From contig CM030714.1 of assembly GCA_017979445.1 (NCBI GenBank), positions 45,275,220 through 45,339,219 on the forward strand: a stretch of DNA of 64,000 nt. Reading direction: 5' to 3'. Source of the DNA: Akebia trifoliata. Taxonomy: Eukaryota; Streptophyta; Magnoliopsida; Ranunculales; Lardizabalaceae. The notes under the pieces were generated by a model that saw only the letters and a program-made list of their open reading frames with translations, was not told where the DNA came from and made no database searches. Position numbers and translations under genes: made by a program. This document shows, piece after piece, positions 1 to 11,464 of this stretch. The first letter of the stretch is position 1. Each line of letters starts with the position of its first letter.

Positions 1-730
1 CATGCATAGAATCTCACAATCCAATGGAAAGCATCTCCCTAAAGGCATTCTCCTAGCCCTCGATGACGATAATAATGACAAGAACTCAGAAGAGGAAATG
101 TCCATGACGAAGGATGCTATAACTGGATCCCTCATTGATGTTGTTAGATCACCCACCACTCGTACTCGTCTAATACTAACAGTGATTATCAATTTCTTGT
201 GTTGTGTTGTGTACTATGGCCTTAGCTTGAATGTTGTCAACCTCAAAACAAATATTTACCTCAACGTCCTACTTAATGCTGTAGCGGAGATGCCAGCATT
301 CACAATAACCGCACTTTTATTGGACAGGTTCGGTCGGAAGCCATTGGCCATAGGTACATTGTTGTTCAGTGGGGTATTTTGCTTATTAGGGAGCCTAGTA
401 GGGAACAATGGGGTGTGGAAAGTGGTAAGAATGGTGTGTGGAATATTAGGGATATTCGGGATGGCGGGAACTTATAATTTGTTGTTTATTTATATGGCTG
501 AGCTTTTTCCGACAGTAGTGAGGAATGCTGCAATTGGGTGTGCCACACAAGCTGGGCATATGGGAGCGATACTGGCGCCATTGATAGTGGTTTTGGGTGG
601 TGGATTGCCATTTGTGGTGTTTGGGATATGTGGGATCGTAGGAGGGATACTTGTATTCTACCTACCGGAAACTTTAAACCGTCGATTGTATGATACCTTG
701 GCAGGAATGGAGAATGATGAAAATGCATGA
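1..730 (+). CDS. OCT4: Organic cation/carnitine transporter 4-like, copy A (last exon only, 5' truncated by window edge)
   Basis: This is the C-terminal half of an OCT-type major facilitator transporter, cut by the window start. The 242 visible codons align with the last exon of the two complete copies downstream. The frame is open to a TGA at 728-730. Visible family motifs are the loop 8-9 signature DRFGRKP, the ELFPTVVR motif in the next helix region and LPETL at the cytosolic end. The family exchanges organic cations or carnitine across a membrane; Arabidopsis OCT2-OCT6 are reported at the tonoplast. The region holds the second six helices only, so the substrate cannot be judged. Nothing visible is broken, so the gene may be intact upstream of the window. 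The downstream flank to about 1225 resembles the flank of copy B. Confidence 0.9.
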   Translation, partial: MHRISQSNGKHLPKGILLALDDDNNDKNSEEEMSMTKDAITGSLIDVVRSPTTRTRLILTVIINFLCCVVYYGLSLNVVNLKTNIYLNVLLNAVAEMPAFTITALLLDRFGRKPLAIGTLLFSGVFCLLGSLVGNNGVWKVVRMVCGILGIFGMAGTYNLLFIYMAELFPTVVRNAAIGCATQAGHMGAILAPLIVVLGGGLPFVVFGICGIVGGILVFYLPETLNRRLYDTLAGMENDENA

Positions 731-1225
731 ATGGTATATGAGAGTGTGTTGAGTATAGAGATCATATGTTCTTTTTCTGTTAGTGTTGTGAGGCTTTGAA
801 ATTGGTGATGAACTCTTTGAACACCATAAACAAGACATGGTTCTTCAAGTTTGATTATTTATCCAATTTTGAGTTCTATTAACACAAATTATTATTCGAG
901 ACTTGCATTACTATTTAACCAAAAGGGAAAACAAATGGCAGGGAAAATTGTTGGGTAAGGGGTGGATAAATTTGCTCATGTAACAGAGATTTTGTTGTGC
1001 AATCGTTTTAAGCAAACATTTATAGGTTTTAGAGGACATTTCTATAAAAATCTGGGGCAAGAAAAGTGCTAAAGTCAAAAGTGCAATTCTAAGTAAAAGT
1101 TACGAGTTTTCCTGGAAGATGATGAGATCCTTTGGCTATTTCGGTGGAAAATAGATTTACAATCTCTTCATAAAATTTAAAATCTCCCTCGTAGGAATCC
1201 TAAAATGAATTTACAATTTGAATCT
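731..1225 (+). other. 3' flank of OCT copy A, duplicated behind copy B
   Basis: About 0.5 kb after the stop aligns in patches with 20328-20850 behind copy B. Shared landmarks include the block around ACTCTTT followed by AACAAGA, TTCTTCAAGTT with TTATCCAAT, and GATCCTTT with CTATTTC. The tandem duplication unit therefore included the 3' untranslated and flanking DNA. No clear AATAAA signal was seen in this copy. Confidence 0.6.
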
Positions 1226-1642
1226 AACTGGGAAAAAAAAAAAAAAAAAAAAAACCTTCAGTGGAGTGGTTGTGCAGTGGGCTAGTTCGCAGCCCAACAA
1301 ACGTAAGTCTTTAGTGTGCCATATGTGGCACGCACGAATGCGACATAAGCTGAGGGGTCCCCACACCCACAACCACAGCACATTCCCCTTGGATCTTGGC
1401 CTAAGAGTCTCATGTGGTATGGGATAGCCAATATCCTCCATAGGGATGTTTTAAGGATACCATGCATTGACCCAGGTACAGATTGAGCCTTGAGGCCCTA
1501 CAGGTGCCACAATGCAGCTGTCCTACTGATACTGTCTCGAGGCATTCTCTGGTGCACACAAAGAACTCAAGACGACCCCTACAAGTTGCCCCAAGCTGGC
1601 CCTAGGTTGGACCAGGGGATGGTCTCTTGTGGCCATGGAGAA

Positions 1643-1678
<36 letters not shown>

Positions 1679-3136
1679 AGTGCCTCTCCTTAAAGAGTAT
1701 GTTACGTCTTTCGACCATCCCCATAAGGAAACATCAAAACATGAGGCGAGTCATACTAGGCACTTTATGGAGGTCCAAACCTGGTCCAATTTGGCCGTGA
1801 CACAAAAAAATTTCGGACTTATAGAGCCACTCCAGGTCTAAAGTCCATTTTACCCGTATAACACCATCAACATTATACAAGGCACAAACATAACCATTCC
1901 ATAATAGTTGTTGGAACATTACACCTGGAAACCCGTCCAAGTTTTTATACATGCTTATTGGCTATGATTATTAGATAGACACAATGGACCAAACCCCATT
2001 GGACTTAAAATCCATTTTATGGGAACCCACTGGAGTATTTGAAATAAAGTGGTAGCTCGCAAGAAATCAAAGAGGCCTCTGCAGTAAATCTTCAAAGTTT
2101 AAAGCATGGTGAGTTAAAAAAAAGAGTCAGATAGAAAGAAACACTAAAATCTAATAGGCCTTGATCATAAATAAAGGGAGAATTAATAAACTCAATGACT
2201 TGAAATTGAAGAAGGCAAGAAGAAATGTAGAATTTTCATGATTGTTGAAAGACCTTTTCTTGCACTCCACATGCTAAAGTAATTAAAGATTTCTTGATGT
2301 CAGTTTATTGTGACTTTTCAACAGAGAACTTTTATTTGTTTTTATTCACATGTCAAACCTTCTAATAGATTCTTTTATTTAGTTTTTATTAATGAATGTT
2401 CTAAAATCATTCACCACCAAAAGAAAAAGCATTCTTTGAAAAAATGATTCACTTTCCTGTTAATACTTGAGTTAGTTTTCTGTTGGGGACTTAGATTTTG
2501 GTGACAAGAATGCCCACAATGTTATAGGGAGTTGAAAGTCCAGTGAAACTAGTTAACAGCAAGATTGGCTCATTTTTTATTCCTCCTTTCAAGATTGCCT
2601 AAGTAATGATTTTTTTTTATTTGTATAAACATGAGTTTAAAAATGCACTTTACATAGATTCATTGGTGGCTCAACTGAGTTATATGTCCATTGGTGTGAA
2701 TGTTATAATTTGATTTGGGTCTAACAATTTCCTAACCCTAGTTTTGGTAATGAACATGCACTTTAGGATCTTACTCTATTATGAGGGTAGTCAACCACCC
2801 CTCACAATCAACTGTTTCATGAGTTTTCTAAATTTGACACCTTTCTCTTGATAAAATCATATATATATAACACCTCAAATAAATATAAGAAAACTCAACT
2901 TTGTAAGGGGTCCAATAGCAGAAAGACTTTCTGTAGAAACCCTAATTTTTTTTTTTTTAGTTAACTGGGTTGACTCATAATTTTTTTTTAGCGGGGTTTG
3001 TTGTAAAGATCCAAATTTTTGGTCCAACTACATTGGACTTAATTTGATTTAAACTATTGAGGGGTACCTAGGGACAATTTTCAATATTTAAAGATTTATG
3101 TCAAGGCATGTAATTAAGTTAGACTAAGGAGATACA

Positions 3137-3190
<54 letters not shown>
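1226..3190. other. Gene-free stretch with long A and G homopolymers and a TA microsatellite
   Basis: There is no credible gene here. A run of 22 A lies at 1233-1254 and a run of 31 G at 1646-1676. The DNA between them (1255-1640) is GC-richer than its surroundings and has no recognisable coding content; it could be an old retroelement piece. From 2080 to 3140 the sequence is AT-rich and featureless. A pure AT microsatellite covers about 3141-3190 and leads directly into the first foldback element. Confidence 0.6.
1646..1676 (+). repeat. Poly-G tract of 31 G
   Basis: Thirty-one consecutive G on the plus strand follow GGCCATGGAGAAGGA. Tracts this long are rare in an AT-rich plant genome, can form G-quadruplexes and are prone to length errors in sequencing and assembly. 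Confidence 0.9.
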
Positions 3191-3192
<2 letters not shown>

Positions 3193-3568
3193 GTCAGGTT
3201 CAAAGGACAACCATTTCAACACACATATAGACAACGTGTTTTGTCTTACATGGGCAAAAATGTTTAGAATGGGCTGATTTTTGTGAGGATGATCTCTGTG
3301 GTGAGGAGATCATCCTTACCAAAAATCAGCTCATTATGAAACTTCTAGACCGTCCAATTTTTGTTGAAAAATTATAGACCGTCCAATTTTTGTAAATCAA
3401 TTTTGATGGGGTTACAAGTTTTGGAATGGGATGATTTTTTGCCAGGATGATCCCCTCATCACAGAGATCATCCTCACAAAAAATAGCCCATTCCAAACAT
3501 TTTTGCCCATATAAGACAAACACGTTGTCTATATGTGTGTTGAAATGGTTGTCCTTTGAACCTGACCC
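3191..3568. mobile_element. Foldback (long inverted repeat) element 1 in a TA microsatellite
   Basis: A 378-bp element begins GGGTCAGGTTCAAAGGACAA and ends with its complement. The two arms pair over most of their length, including the inner block GGGCTGATTTTTGTGAGGATGATC and its partner, with AGACCGTCCAATTTTTG repeated near the centre. There is no coding capacity. It lies between an AT run and a TATATGTATATA run, so any target duplication is hidden in the microsatellite. Confidence 0.85.
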
Positions 3569-3590
3569 TATATGTATATATATATATATA

Positions 3591-3990
3591 GGTCAGGTTC
3601 AAGGGCCATATAAGAAAACATATAAGAAAACTTTCGTTTTTCAAAATAAGGGTTAGAGGTTTTGGATTGAGCTGATTTTTTGCAAGGATGGTCACTATGA
3701 TGAGAAGATCATCCTCACAAAAAATCAACTCAATCAGAAACTTCTAAATCCATCAAAAGTGATTTACAAATTGGTGATAAAAATTGGTAAAAAATCGACG
3801 GTCCACATTCTAAATCACTTTTAATGGGGTTAGAAGTTTCAGATTGGGCTGATTTTTTTTTTTTTTGGATGATCTTCCCATCATAGAGATCATCCTCACA
3901 AAAAAATCAGCTCAATCCAAAATTTCTAACCCATATTTTAAAATTTTATTAACCGTCGAAAGTTTTCTTATATGGCCCTTGAACCTGACC
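3591..3990. mobile_element. Foldback element 2 in a TA microsatellite
   Basis: A 400-bp palindromic element starts GGTCAGGTTCAAGGGCCATA and ends with the matching complement at 3990. It shares the GCTGATTTTT / GATCATCCTCACAAAAAATC inner block with elements 1 and 3 but has different outer arms. TA repeats lie on both sides. It has no coding capacity. Confidence 0.85.
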
Positions 3991-4004
3991 TATATATATA
4001 TATA

Positions 4005-4369
4005 GGGTAGCGTTCAATGGCTAACTTTTTGGCAAAACATTTTTCAAAACATGAGTTAAAAATTTTGGAATGGGCTGATTTTTGGTGAGAATGATCTCTA
4101 CGGTGAGGAGATCATCCTCACCAAAAATCAGCCCATTATAAAACTTCTTACCCATGTTTACAAGTTGAAAAATCGTGGACCGTCTATGTTTTGTAAACTA
4201 TTTTTTATGCGGTTAGAAGTTTTGGAATGGGCTGATATTTGGTGATGATAATCTCCTCACCATAGAGATCATCCTCACAAAAATCAGCCCATTCCAAAAC
4301 TTCTAACTCATGTTTTGAAAAATGTTTTGCCAAAAAGTTTACCAAAAAGTTAGCCATTGAACGGGACCC
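4005..4369. mobile_element. Foldback element 3 in a TA microsatellite
   Basis: A 365-bp palindromic element starts GGGTAGCGTTCAATGGCTAA. Its right end, read on the other strand, gives GGGTCCCGTTCAATGGCTAA. The inner GGGCTGATTTTTGGTGAG block matches the two neighbouring elements. TATATATATATA precedes it and TATATATA follows it. It has no coding capacity. Confidence 0.85.
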
Positions 4370-7219
4370 ATATATATATGTACTGTAAAATTAATTATTA
4401 ATGGCATTGTGTCGTAATTAGCTTCAGAAGAAAGGGGTTTAAATCTAATTATATGTTGATTAATGAGTCATCAATCCTATTAAGAAAGGTCAAATCATTG
4501 AAAAAGAATGATCTTAATTAAGTGATTTAATGACCTCTTTTGTTAAGTTTTTAATTTTATTTATTTTATTTATTAAGGTAAGATATTTAAGTAGAATTAT
4601 TTTAAGAGTTGTGGTGAAGTAACATTGAATTCACATCATTTGGGACATTGGTGTGCACCGGTGTGGTACCTATCTAACACTCTCAAATACTAAATAAGAA
4701 TAGATTTCTAGTTAGTTACAAAAAATGAGGGCTAGAAAATGGTTCTCTTTCACCAAATCCTTTCCTCCATGGTTCTCTATCTTGTTTATAGGTTGACTCT
4801 TTTCCTTAACCTCCTTCTTAACCACACTATCTCTTTCCTGAAGGGGATTTGAGATTATCCTCCCACAAAATCTTAGGGTTAGATAACATAAAGTATACAC
4901 AAAATTGAAAGTAATCTGCTTAGGAAAGAAAGTAATGGGCGTAGTCAATCACTCCTAGATTCCTAGGATACTCTCTCAATTCCAACTCGAAAAAAGGGGG
5001 GCTTGTCCCAGAAATCTGCTTTGCCCAACTCTTCCATGACCACATAAGAGTTGATACCCAGCTTGTCTCGACTATTCTATACTAAGCAAAGTTGCCTAGC
5101 ATTTGAGGTACCATGGGTTGGGTTGGGCTGTGCTGGAAGCTACCGTACTTTGCTATGAAATCCTTATCAGATTTAGACATGTGTAGGGTGTTGTTCTTGT
5201 TTAGTTCTATGGACGTAGGTACAATGTCGAATCACGTAAATCCTTTCGTGCGGCTTTTTATCTCTTGTTGTTTCGTTTTATTTGGAGTCCAATTTCAATC
5301 TACTTCTGCTGTATGGAAAGAGCTTTTCTCACCCTATAAAAATTCCAATTTCAAAATCCTAGCCACTAGATTTGGAGCATTAATCTCTATTTCAATGTCT
5401 AGGAATCACCAATCAATTTGATTTCAGTGTTTGGCCACATATTATTTGGTCAATGGGCCCGTGTGGTTGTTGGTAATATGGAGTTGGGGTTAATCAACGC
5501 CTATATGCTCTCCCTTTAAGGTTTCAAGCCATATTAATTTTCTATTTTTGTTTTATATATAACAATCTTATTTGATCTCGCCCATATTAAAAAACGTACT
5601 GAGATGGGTAGTTCCTTTAAACTTATTTGATCTCCCCAATTAATTTTGGAATAAATGTTTCTTTGAGAGTATATCTCTATATAAAGAGGTCAGTTTGGTC
5701 AAGCAAAGACATTAAGTTTAGCTTTTTTGGAAGATGTATTTGTGTATCAAAATATATGGTTTGGGGCTAAATGGGACTATATGTTGTATCCTGAAGGTAA
5801 ATACACTAGAATGGCCTAATTGCATGTTCCCTTTTCAAGCGGAGTGGGAGTGTTTGATGTCTATAGAACAATTTTTGTCAAGTTTGTGTCTTAGAACAAT
5901 TTTTATTTATTAATTTTCTAATCCTTTCCCATTACCCACAATATATTTAAAGATTTTTGGGATGTAGTCCTTCCTTTCTCTTCAATCATCTTTATTTTTC
6001 TTTATATAATCATGTTCTAAACCAACAACGTCATGTCGTCGGTCAGTTTAATTATCTCAAAGGGAGAGAGAGGGGATCTAAATTATCCATTTTTGACCGA
6101 AATAGGTGTAATCAATGTAACTGCATTAAGTTGTAGCGATAGAATCAAAACGTTGGAATTATAAAATAAATTTTTTATGAAAAAAGAAATATAGAAAGGA
6201 ATTCGTGGAGCCATAAAAACTTGGTCCTTGTCAATATATCACAACATCAAATCTTCCATTAAATGAAATAATTGCCGTCATGGAAGCTCTGTCAAATTTG
6301 AAATATTGTTTTCAAATGGGCACTAGTCCATATGGACGCAAATGAGGAGGATGTATAAATATAAGTTCCATTCTTATTTCTTTCTTAAAAAAGAAAAAGA
6401 AAAAAAAAACACATATGACCCTAGACCACTCTTTGATGGTAGGTTTTGTGGGTGTCTAAAAAATTTGTCTTTAGTTTTGACCGATGTCTGTCAAGAGCTT
6501 GTAGTCATGTTTTTGTTTTTTTTTTTTCAGCCAATTTTGTTCATGAAGAAATGTAATCATATCCCATTGCTAATGTTGCTCAAATGGATTACGACATTAG
6601 CAATCCAACCCCACAGTGCTGTTTGTTTTGCTGAAAAACTCAGATAAAAAATAAATAAATTAAAAAAAAAAATTTCTTTTGAGTTTGATCCAAGGTTTTG
6701 AAAATGGATGGTTAAAGAATTTCCGCATAACCATCAAACTTAAAATTGAAATTCAACAATTAAAAATAATTGTTCTTGGAAATTTTTTATATTTTAAAGT
6801 TCATAGAATTTTGTCCTCCACAAACCAAATGCATTGGATCATGTTTTTGGATGCTAGAAGGTAAGCCTAAGGACCTTTAGTAGGGTGAAATCCTTACAAA
6901 CTTAGTAAGGTTAGTTGGCCTCTATAAAAATTTATAATTTTGTAACTTTGGAATATTTCAGTCAAGCCAATAAATTTTGTTTTTTTGTTTTTTAAGATTA
7001 AATCATCAAATTTGTGAGTTGTAAGTAAAACTTGTTGTGGAAATAGAATATCTCCTTTTTTTTTTTTTTTTCTTTCCCTTTTTCCTCTTCAGTTATTTTT
7101 GTAATTATTGGGTAGATTTTGTTGTAGGGAAATCCTCGAGTGACTGAAAATTGACATTGTTTCACACTTTTCTAAAGTGAATGAATGTACAAAATCATAA
7201 ATGCTAGCTATTCATCGAA
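4370..7219. other. Gene-free stretch with pieces resembling OCT intron 1 and one dispersed repeat
   Basis: No gene is supported. An open frame at 5113-5421 has no recognisable domain. Around 5385-5440 the sequence matches the copy C intron near 29730. 6108-6150 matches about 31524, and 6470-6585 matches 31840-31960, including TGTCAAGAGCTTG and TCCCATTG. A copy of the TTAGTAAGG repeat follows at 6580-6905. Confidence 0.5.
6580..6905 (+). repeat. Dispersed repeat, TTAGTAAGG family (copy 1)
   Basis: This is a roughly 330-bp repeat marked by GCTCAAATGGATTACGAC, ATTAGCAATCCAAC, TTTGATCCAAGGTTTTGAAA, TGTTTTTGGA and a right end TCCTTACAAACTTAGTAAGG. The same order of marks recurs at about 18.1, 38.4, 39.9, 45.3 and 63.3 kb. 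It is non-coding and probably a miniature element of unassigned superfamily. Confidence 0.6.
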
Positions 7220-7224
7220 AAGTC

Positions 7225-7735
7225 GTGCTGGGGTGACACAATGACATGATGGCTCGCAAACGTCGATGTTTTTCCACAACATACGAGTAAAAAAGCATAT
7301 ACGGTTAAGTGCACACCACCACGTCATTTGTGTCACCCCTACGTCCCCATTTGTGTCACTCCAACATTAGGGTTCATCAAATACTTTTTGTTGTACGATC
7401 CTTTTTTAATACAACATTTAATCGGAAATTTTTACGACATTTTTAACAATTTAAGAGTTCTTTTAAAAGAAAATTATAGATTCGAGATTCGGTGGGGACA
7501 ACTTCTCCTTAAATGATTATCAGCCAACCAAAATGGATGGTCGATGATTTTGTTTTTTTTACACTAATGCTGGAGTGACGCAAATGGGGACATAGGGGTG
7601 ACACAAATGACTTGGTGTTGAGCACATAACCTTAGATGCTTTCTACTTGTATCTTACGGAAAAGCTTATACGGTTATGTCCACGCCACCATGTCATTGTG
7701 TCACTCTTGTGTCCTCTTTTGTGTCACCCCAGCAC
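7225..7735. mobile_element. Composite foldback: two inverted MITE copies around a unique centre
   Basis: A 15-bp perfect inverted repeat GTGCTGGGGTGACAC bounds the segment. Each end carries a 150-170 bp MITE-like unit ending at an inner CACTCCAACATTA / TAATGCTGGAGTG. About 195 bp of unrelated sequence (7371-7566) separates the units. The ends resemble the 9-bp-duplication hairpin family described elsewhere in this window, but no convincing target duplication was found here. Confidence 0.7.
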
Positions 7736-7740
7736 AACTC

Positions 7741-10501
7741 TTTTTTTATTATCTTCATTAATTTTTTTATTTGATTAATTATTATTTTTCATTTTGTTGA
7801 TTTTTTTTATTATGTTTTTGTTGGAAAATTTTTCCAAGGAACCAACCCATCTCATGCATGTGGAGTTTTGCCAATATATACGGGGCTAAGTGAGTGTTTG
7901 TTTGCTTACAGCCCAACACCATTTTGGCATGTGGCATTGATGACATAAGTAATAATAGAAGAATTTTTCTCTCTCCTGCCTATAGTAAAAGAAAATAAAA
8001 TTTACTAATAAGATCACCTTGTGACATTCAAAAACATGATCCAAAACAATAGTCCTGTAGATGATGAAATTCTATAAATTTTAAAAGAAAAAAGTTATTT
8101 TTTATCGTTGTATTTTAATTTTAAATTTGAGTGCTTGGTAGCTATCATTTTCAACACCACTGATCAAGTTTGAAAAACGTTAGTTATTTATTTTTTTTAC
8201 CATGAGTTTTTTCATGAAATCTAAAAGGCTATGATGTTCGATTGTCAATATAATTATCTATATGGATCCCACGATTCTTTTTAAGATTTGAAATCTAAAA
8301 AATAAGATTTCTGAGATAGTGGATAACCACTTATTACATAAGTGATAAACCCCACATGTGAAATAGGTGTTTGGGCTGTGAGCAAATAATCACTTAGGGA
8401 CGCACAATTTCAATTTTAAACTTCTTTTATTTTCATAAATTTATCTTTTGATTTAGTTGATTTATGATTCATAATTTCATATTGCACGAGCTTTCGAGTT
8501 CTCACTCACTTGGATCCTATAGCAAGTAGTAGGGTAGCAAGTTAAAAAGCTGTCATAAGAAATAAAACGACTTAGGATCGTCCTATTCTATAAAATAGGT
8601 TATTAGTCTACATGGCGCATTTTAATTGGTGTTTAAAACACCTCGGACTCCTGATCAAGCCGTTCAGAAACCCAATGCATTTGTTTCCTAATCAAATTGT
8701 GCCACGTAGTCATTTAATCTATCTATAGATACGGGACACCGTATGGGATCTCGACTCAATAAAATATGATGCTTCTTCGTTGCTGTCATGGATGTCATCA
8801 TCATAATCATCTTATTCAATCCACATTGGCTGATTTTGAAAGAAAAATAAAGGCTTCATGGTCATTTTCATTAGTCTATAAGAAACGACTAGGGTCAAGG
8901 TCTTGTCATCAGTTTTAAAGCACGTGGGTATCATAAGTATTGGCCATTTTTAATTTTGTGTACTGGCGTGTTTGAACTTGTCTTGTTTTTTGTATTTTTG
9001 TTAATGAAGATATATCCTACTTTTATTCTAAATTAAATAGAGATACACATAGAATATGCTGGAATCAGTATTATTAAATTTCTTTCTGATATGTATGCAT
9101 GTATTAGATATATAATTGAGTCGTGATAATCTGACTACATACCCCATGTGGCACACTCAATCAACTCTCGGGACGTGACTTGTTTGTAATATATTCAGTT
9201 TCATTTTCAATTCATTGTTTTCAAAGTCATGCACTTTTGAGTCTTAACCCTTCTTTAAAAATCAATTTTTTTCTTACTCCAAAATATTTTGTCTTTTAAT
9301 TCTCCAAAAATCTCATTTTGTGATTAAAGATAACCAAGGTGACGGAGCCATAAACATAAGGGTACCTCATATATTCTCCAAAATATGGAAGGGATTATGT
9401 TATTATACAATAAATTTTCCAATAGAAATAAAAAAATACAATAATAAATGTGATTAAGATTAGACGAAATTGTTTATGGTCTAGTGAGCCAAAGTGCCTG
9501 ATGATAATATGGGAGGAGGGGATGTATTTGCTACCAACACCTACTTCAGCAATCAAGAGATGAGACTCAAAAAGATAAAAGATTATATATATATCAAAGA
9601 TGGGTTGGGACATGTGAAAGAAAGGAAAGTGTCTTAATATAGGAAGAAAAAAGTAGACATCCTTGGCACTATGTATGTATATGTATGATTCAGAATCAAT
9701 TTTATATCTTATGAGTTTGATTCAATATAGATTTGATTTGAATATCAAATTAGTCAAGCCAAATTAGATTTTGGTGAGGCGTGGATAAATGGGTATCCAT
9801 TGTCAAACCTTAAAAAAGACATGAGCTTTATTTTTCTGATTCTATATTTTTAAAATTTTGTAAAAAATACTAAGTTTTCATTATCGATGCTTAATTTCCA
9901 CAAATGGTCTTTTACTTTTGGATAACATATTATATTGTGTTGTTGAACTAAAAGTTGTAGATCCATTTTATAGGACTTCTAGAACCAGACCCCTTGTCCA
10001 TATATGAGAACATCCCAACTTTACCCTTAAAAGGAAAAAAAAAAAAAATCTCAAGTCGAAGGGCGGATCATCTTATCCAAACAGTCAAATCTGCTAATAC
10101 TTTATTGATCAAATTGGAGAGGTGGAACCAATCGCATGCACTCCCAAGGATTGTTAAAAGTTGTCCAAAAAGGTTGATGATTCCAAGCAACATTTCTATG
10201 GTCATCATGTTTTGGCATATGTCGAATAGGTGTTTCAGTTGATTGGGTCTTGATTGTATTGGAACAAGGTTGATTGGAACCAATTTGACAAGGATTCAAT
10301 TGGATTCAGAAAGATCCAATAAGAGTTGGATCACTCTTGTAATTGTCAAATTGGGGTTTGATTCTTGAATTCGATGAGCTTGAAATGAAATGACTTTGTT
10401 CATTTAAGCAATTGAGTCGACTAGTTCAATGTGGATCAATTTGAGTTTTGATCGACCATTTAATCTCATCCTCCGATATTTGAGTTTAAATACATTGAGG
10501 G

Positions 10502-10533
<32 letters not shown>

Positions 10534-10933
10534 CTCACATGATTGGGGGAGAAAGTGGTGAGATGTAAAAGGGAGGAAAATCAGAGGTTTTCCACTCACG
10601 TGGAACATATCCAAACAAGAAAAAAAAAAAACATAGTGAGAGCCTTCAGAAATTTGAAATTTGATGAAGCTTTTTTCACATGACTCAGTTGCAGGTTAAC
10701 GTTTTCACTTCAAGACTTTCGATTATCTAAGTGACTTTGAGATCTTGGATTTTTTTTTTAATGAGGACAAAGTTGTAGAGAACATAAAATTAAAGTTAGG
10801 ATATTTAACGCTCTAGATATAATTTTTAATATTTGGATTTGCCCTGTTGGTAAGTACACTTCTCTTAGTACAGACAATTGAAATCCCTAGGATTCTTTAC
10901 TACGGAGGAAAACTCCATTTATTATGTCAACTG
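7741..10933. other. Gene-free stretch with OCT intron-1-like relics
   Basis: I see no gene. 9062-9110 matches copy C intron 1 near 31214-31262 (shared TTAAATTTCTTTCTGAT). 9465-9800 matches 31990-32570, sharing CATGGTC/TATGGTC before AGTGAGCCAAA, GGGTTGGGA and the CAATTTTATA...TTATGAGTTT block. A one-sided hairpin-element end lies at 9118. The rest (7741-9060 and 9800-10933) shows nothing recognisable. Confidence 0.5.
9118..9183 (+). mobile_element. Truncated Mutator-like hairpin element (left end only)
   Basis: The sequence starts GAGTCGTGATAATCTGAC and continues with CATGTGGCACACTCAAT, as in the complete member near 15.65 kb. The right arm was not found, so this is a truncated copy. Confidence 0.5.
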
Positions 10934-11221
10934 CATTATGTGAAAACTAAAAAATTCAACAGAAAAAATTGACGGGTCAAGGCCCACGAATTTTAGCAAC
11001 TAAATTTTGATGGTCTAGGACCGTCAAAATTCTTGATGTTCCCAGATTTGACGATTTAAAGTTGTCGAATTTCTCCCATCTTTCATTAATTTGACAATTT
11101 CAACCCGTCGAAAATAAAAATTTGACAATGAAAAATTCTACGCCAATTTGACCCCTTTGTATGTTGAATTTTATGAAATTGGATGGCCTAGGCATCACAT
11201 TTGGGCTTTTTTCACATTGTG
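10934..11221. mobile_element. CACTA-like miniature element, copy 1
   Basis: This 288-bp element has termini CATTATGTGAAAA and, read on the opposite strand, CACAATGTGAAAA. Its interior is rich in AATTTGACG-type blocks. It closely resembles 55448-55726 and 59165-59706. CACTA ends are typically CACTA plus GAAAA with a 3-bp target duplication; here the flanks are CTG and CTA. It lies 244 bp upstream of the OCT copy B start codon, so it may sit in or replace part of that promoter. Confidence 0.6.
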
Positions 11222-11328
11222 CTATCCGTTTTAAGTTACAAATCCACATTTATAATCGTCCAAACACTCCAACCCTAAAAACAAGAATTGCAGGCTGTCA
11301 AGGTGTCTATTGTTTAATCAGGTAAGGT

Positions 11329-11464
11329 AATCCCTAGGAAAAGTAATTCAATCTCAACCGTTTATTTGGCATTATATTCAAGGTCGTTGGACATGCACCG
11401 AAATTTCTCCTCTATACAATGAACTGAAGGAGAAGAGAATGTCTCGTTTAAATAGCCTAAAAAA
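11329..11464 (+). promoter_or_regulatory. Conserved upstream block of OCT copy B
   Basis: This block aligns with 28980-29106 upstream of copy C. Shared pieces are AATCCCTAG, CAATCT with CCGTT, TTGGACA, and GAATTTCTCCTC or its near match. Conservation outside the coding region between diverged paralogs suggests retained core promoter and leader. No convincing TATA position can be fixed. Confidence 0.45.

Noticed and set aside
1255..1640. Possible tRNA-derived SINE (GCTAGTTCGCAGCCC)
   Set aside because: The B-box-like match is weak and no A box at the right distance was found.
3141..4380. The three palindromes as transcriptional terminators or a CRISPR-like array
   Set aside because: Long inverted arms, TA borders and a plant context fit foldback elements; there are no short identical repeats with unique spacers.
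5113..5421. 102-codon open frame, MGWVGLCWKL start
   Set aside because: No domain, no homologous frame in the related intron block, and part of it matches OCT intron 1 sequence, so it is probably not coding.
7220..7740. 9-bp target duplication around the composite foldback
   Set aside because: TTCATCGAA and TTTTTTTAT match at too few positions to count.
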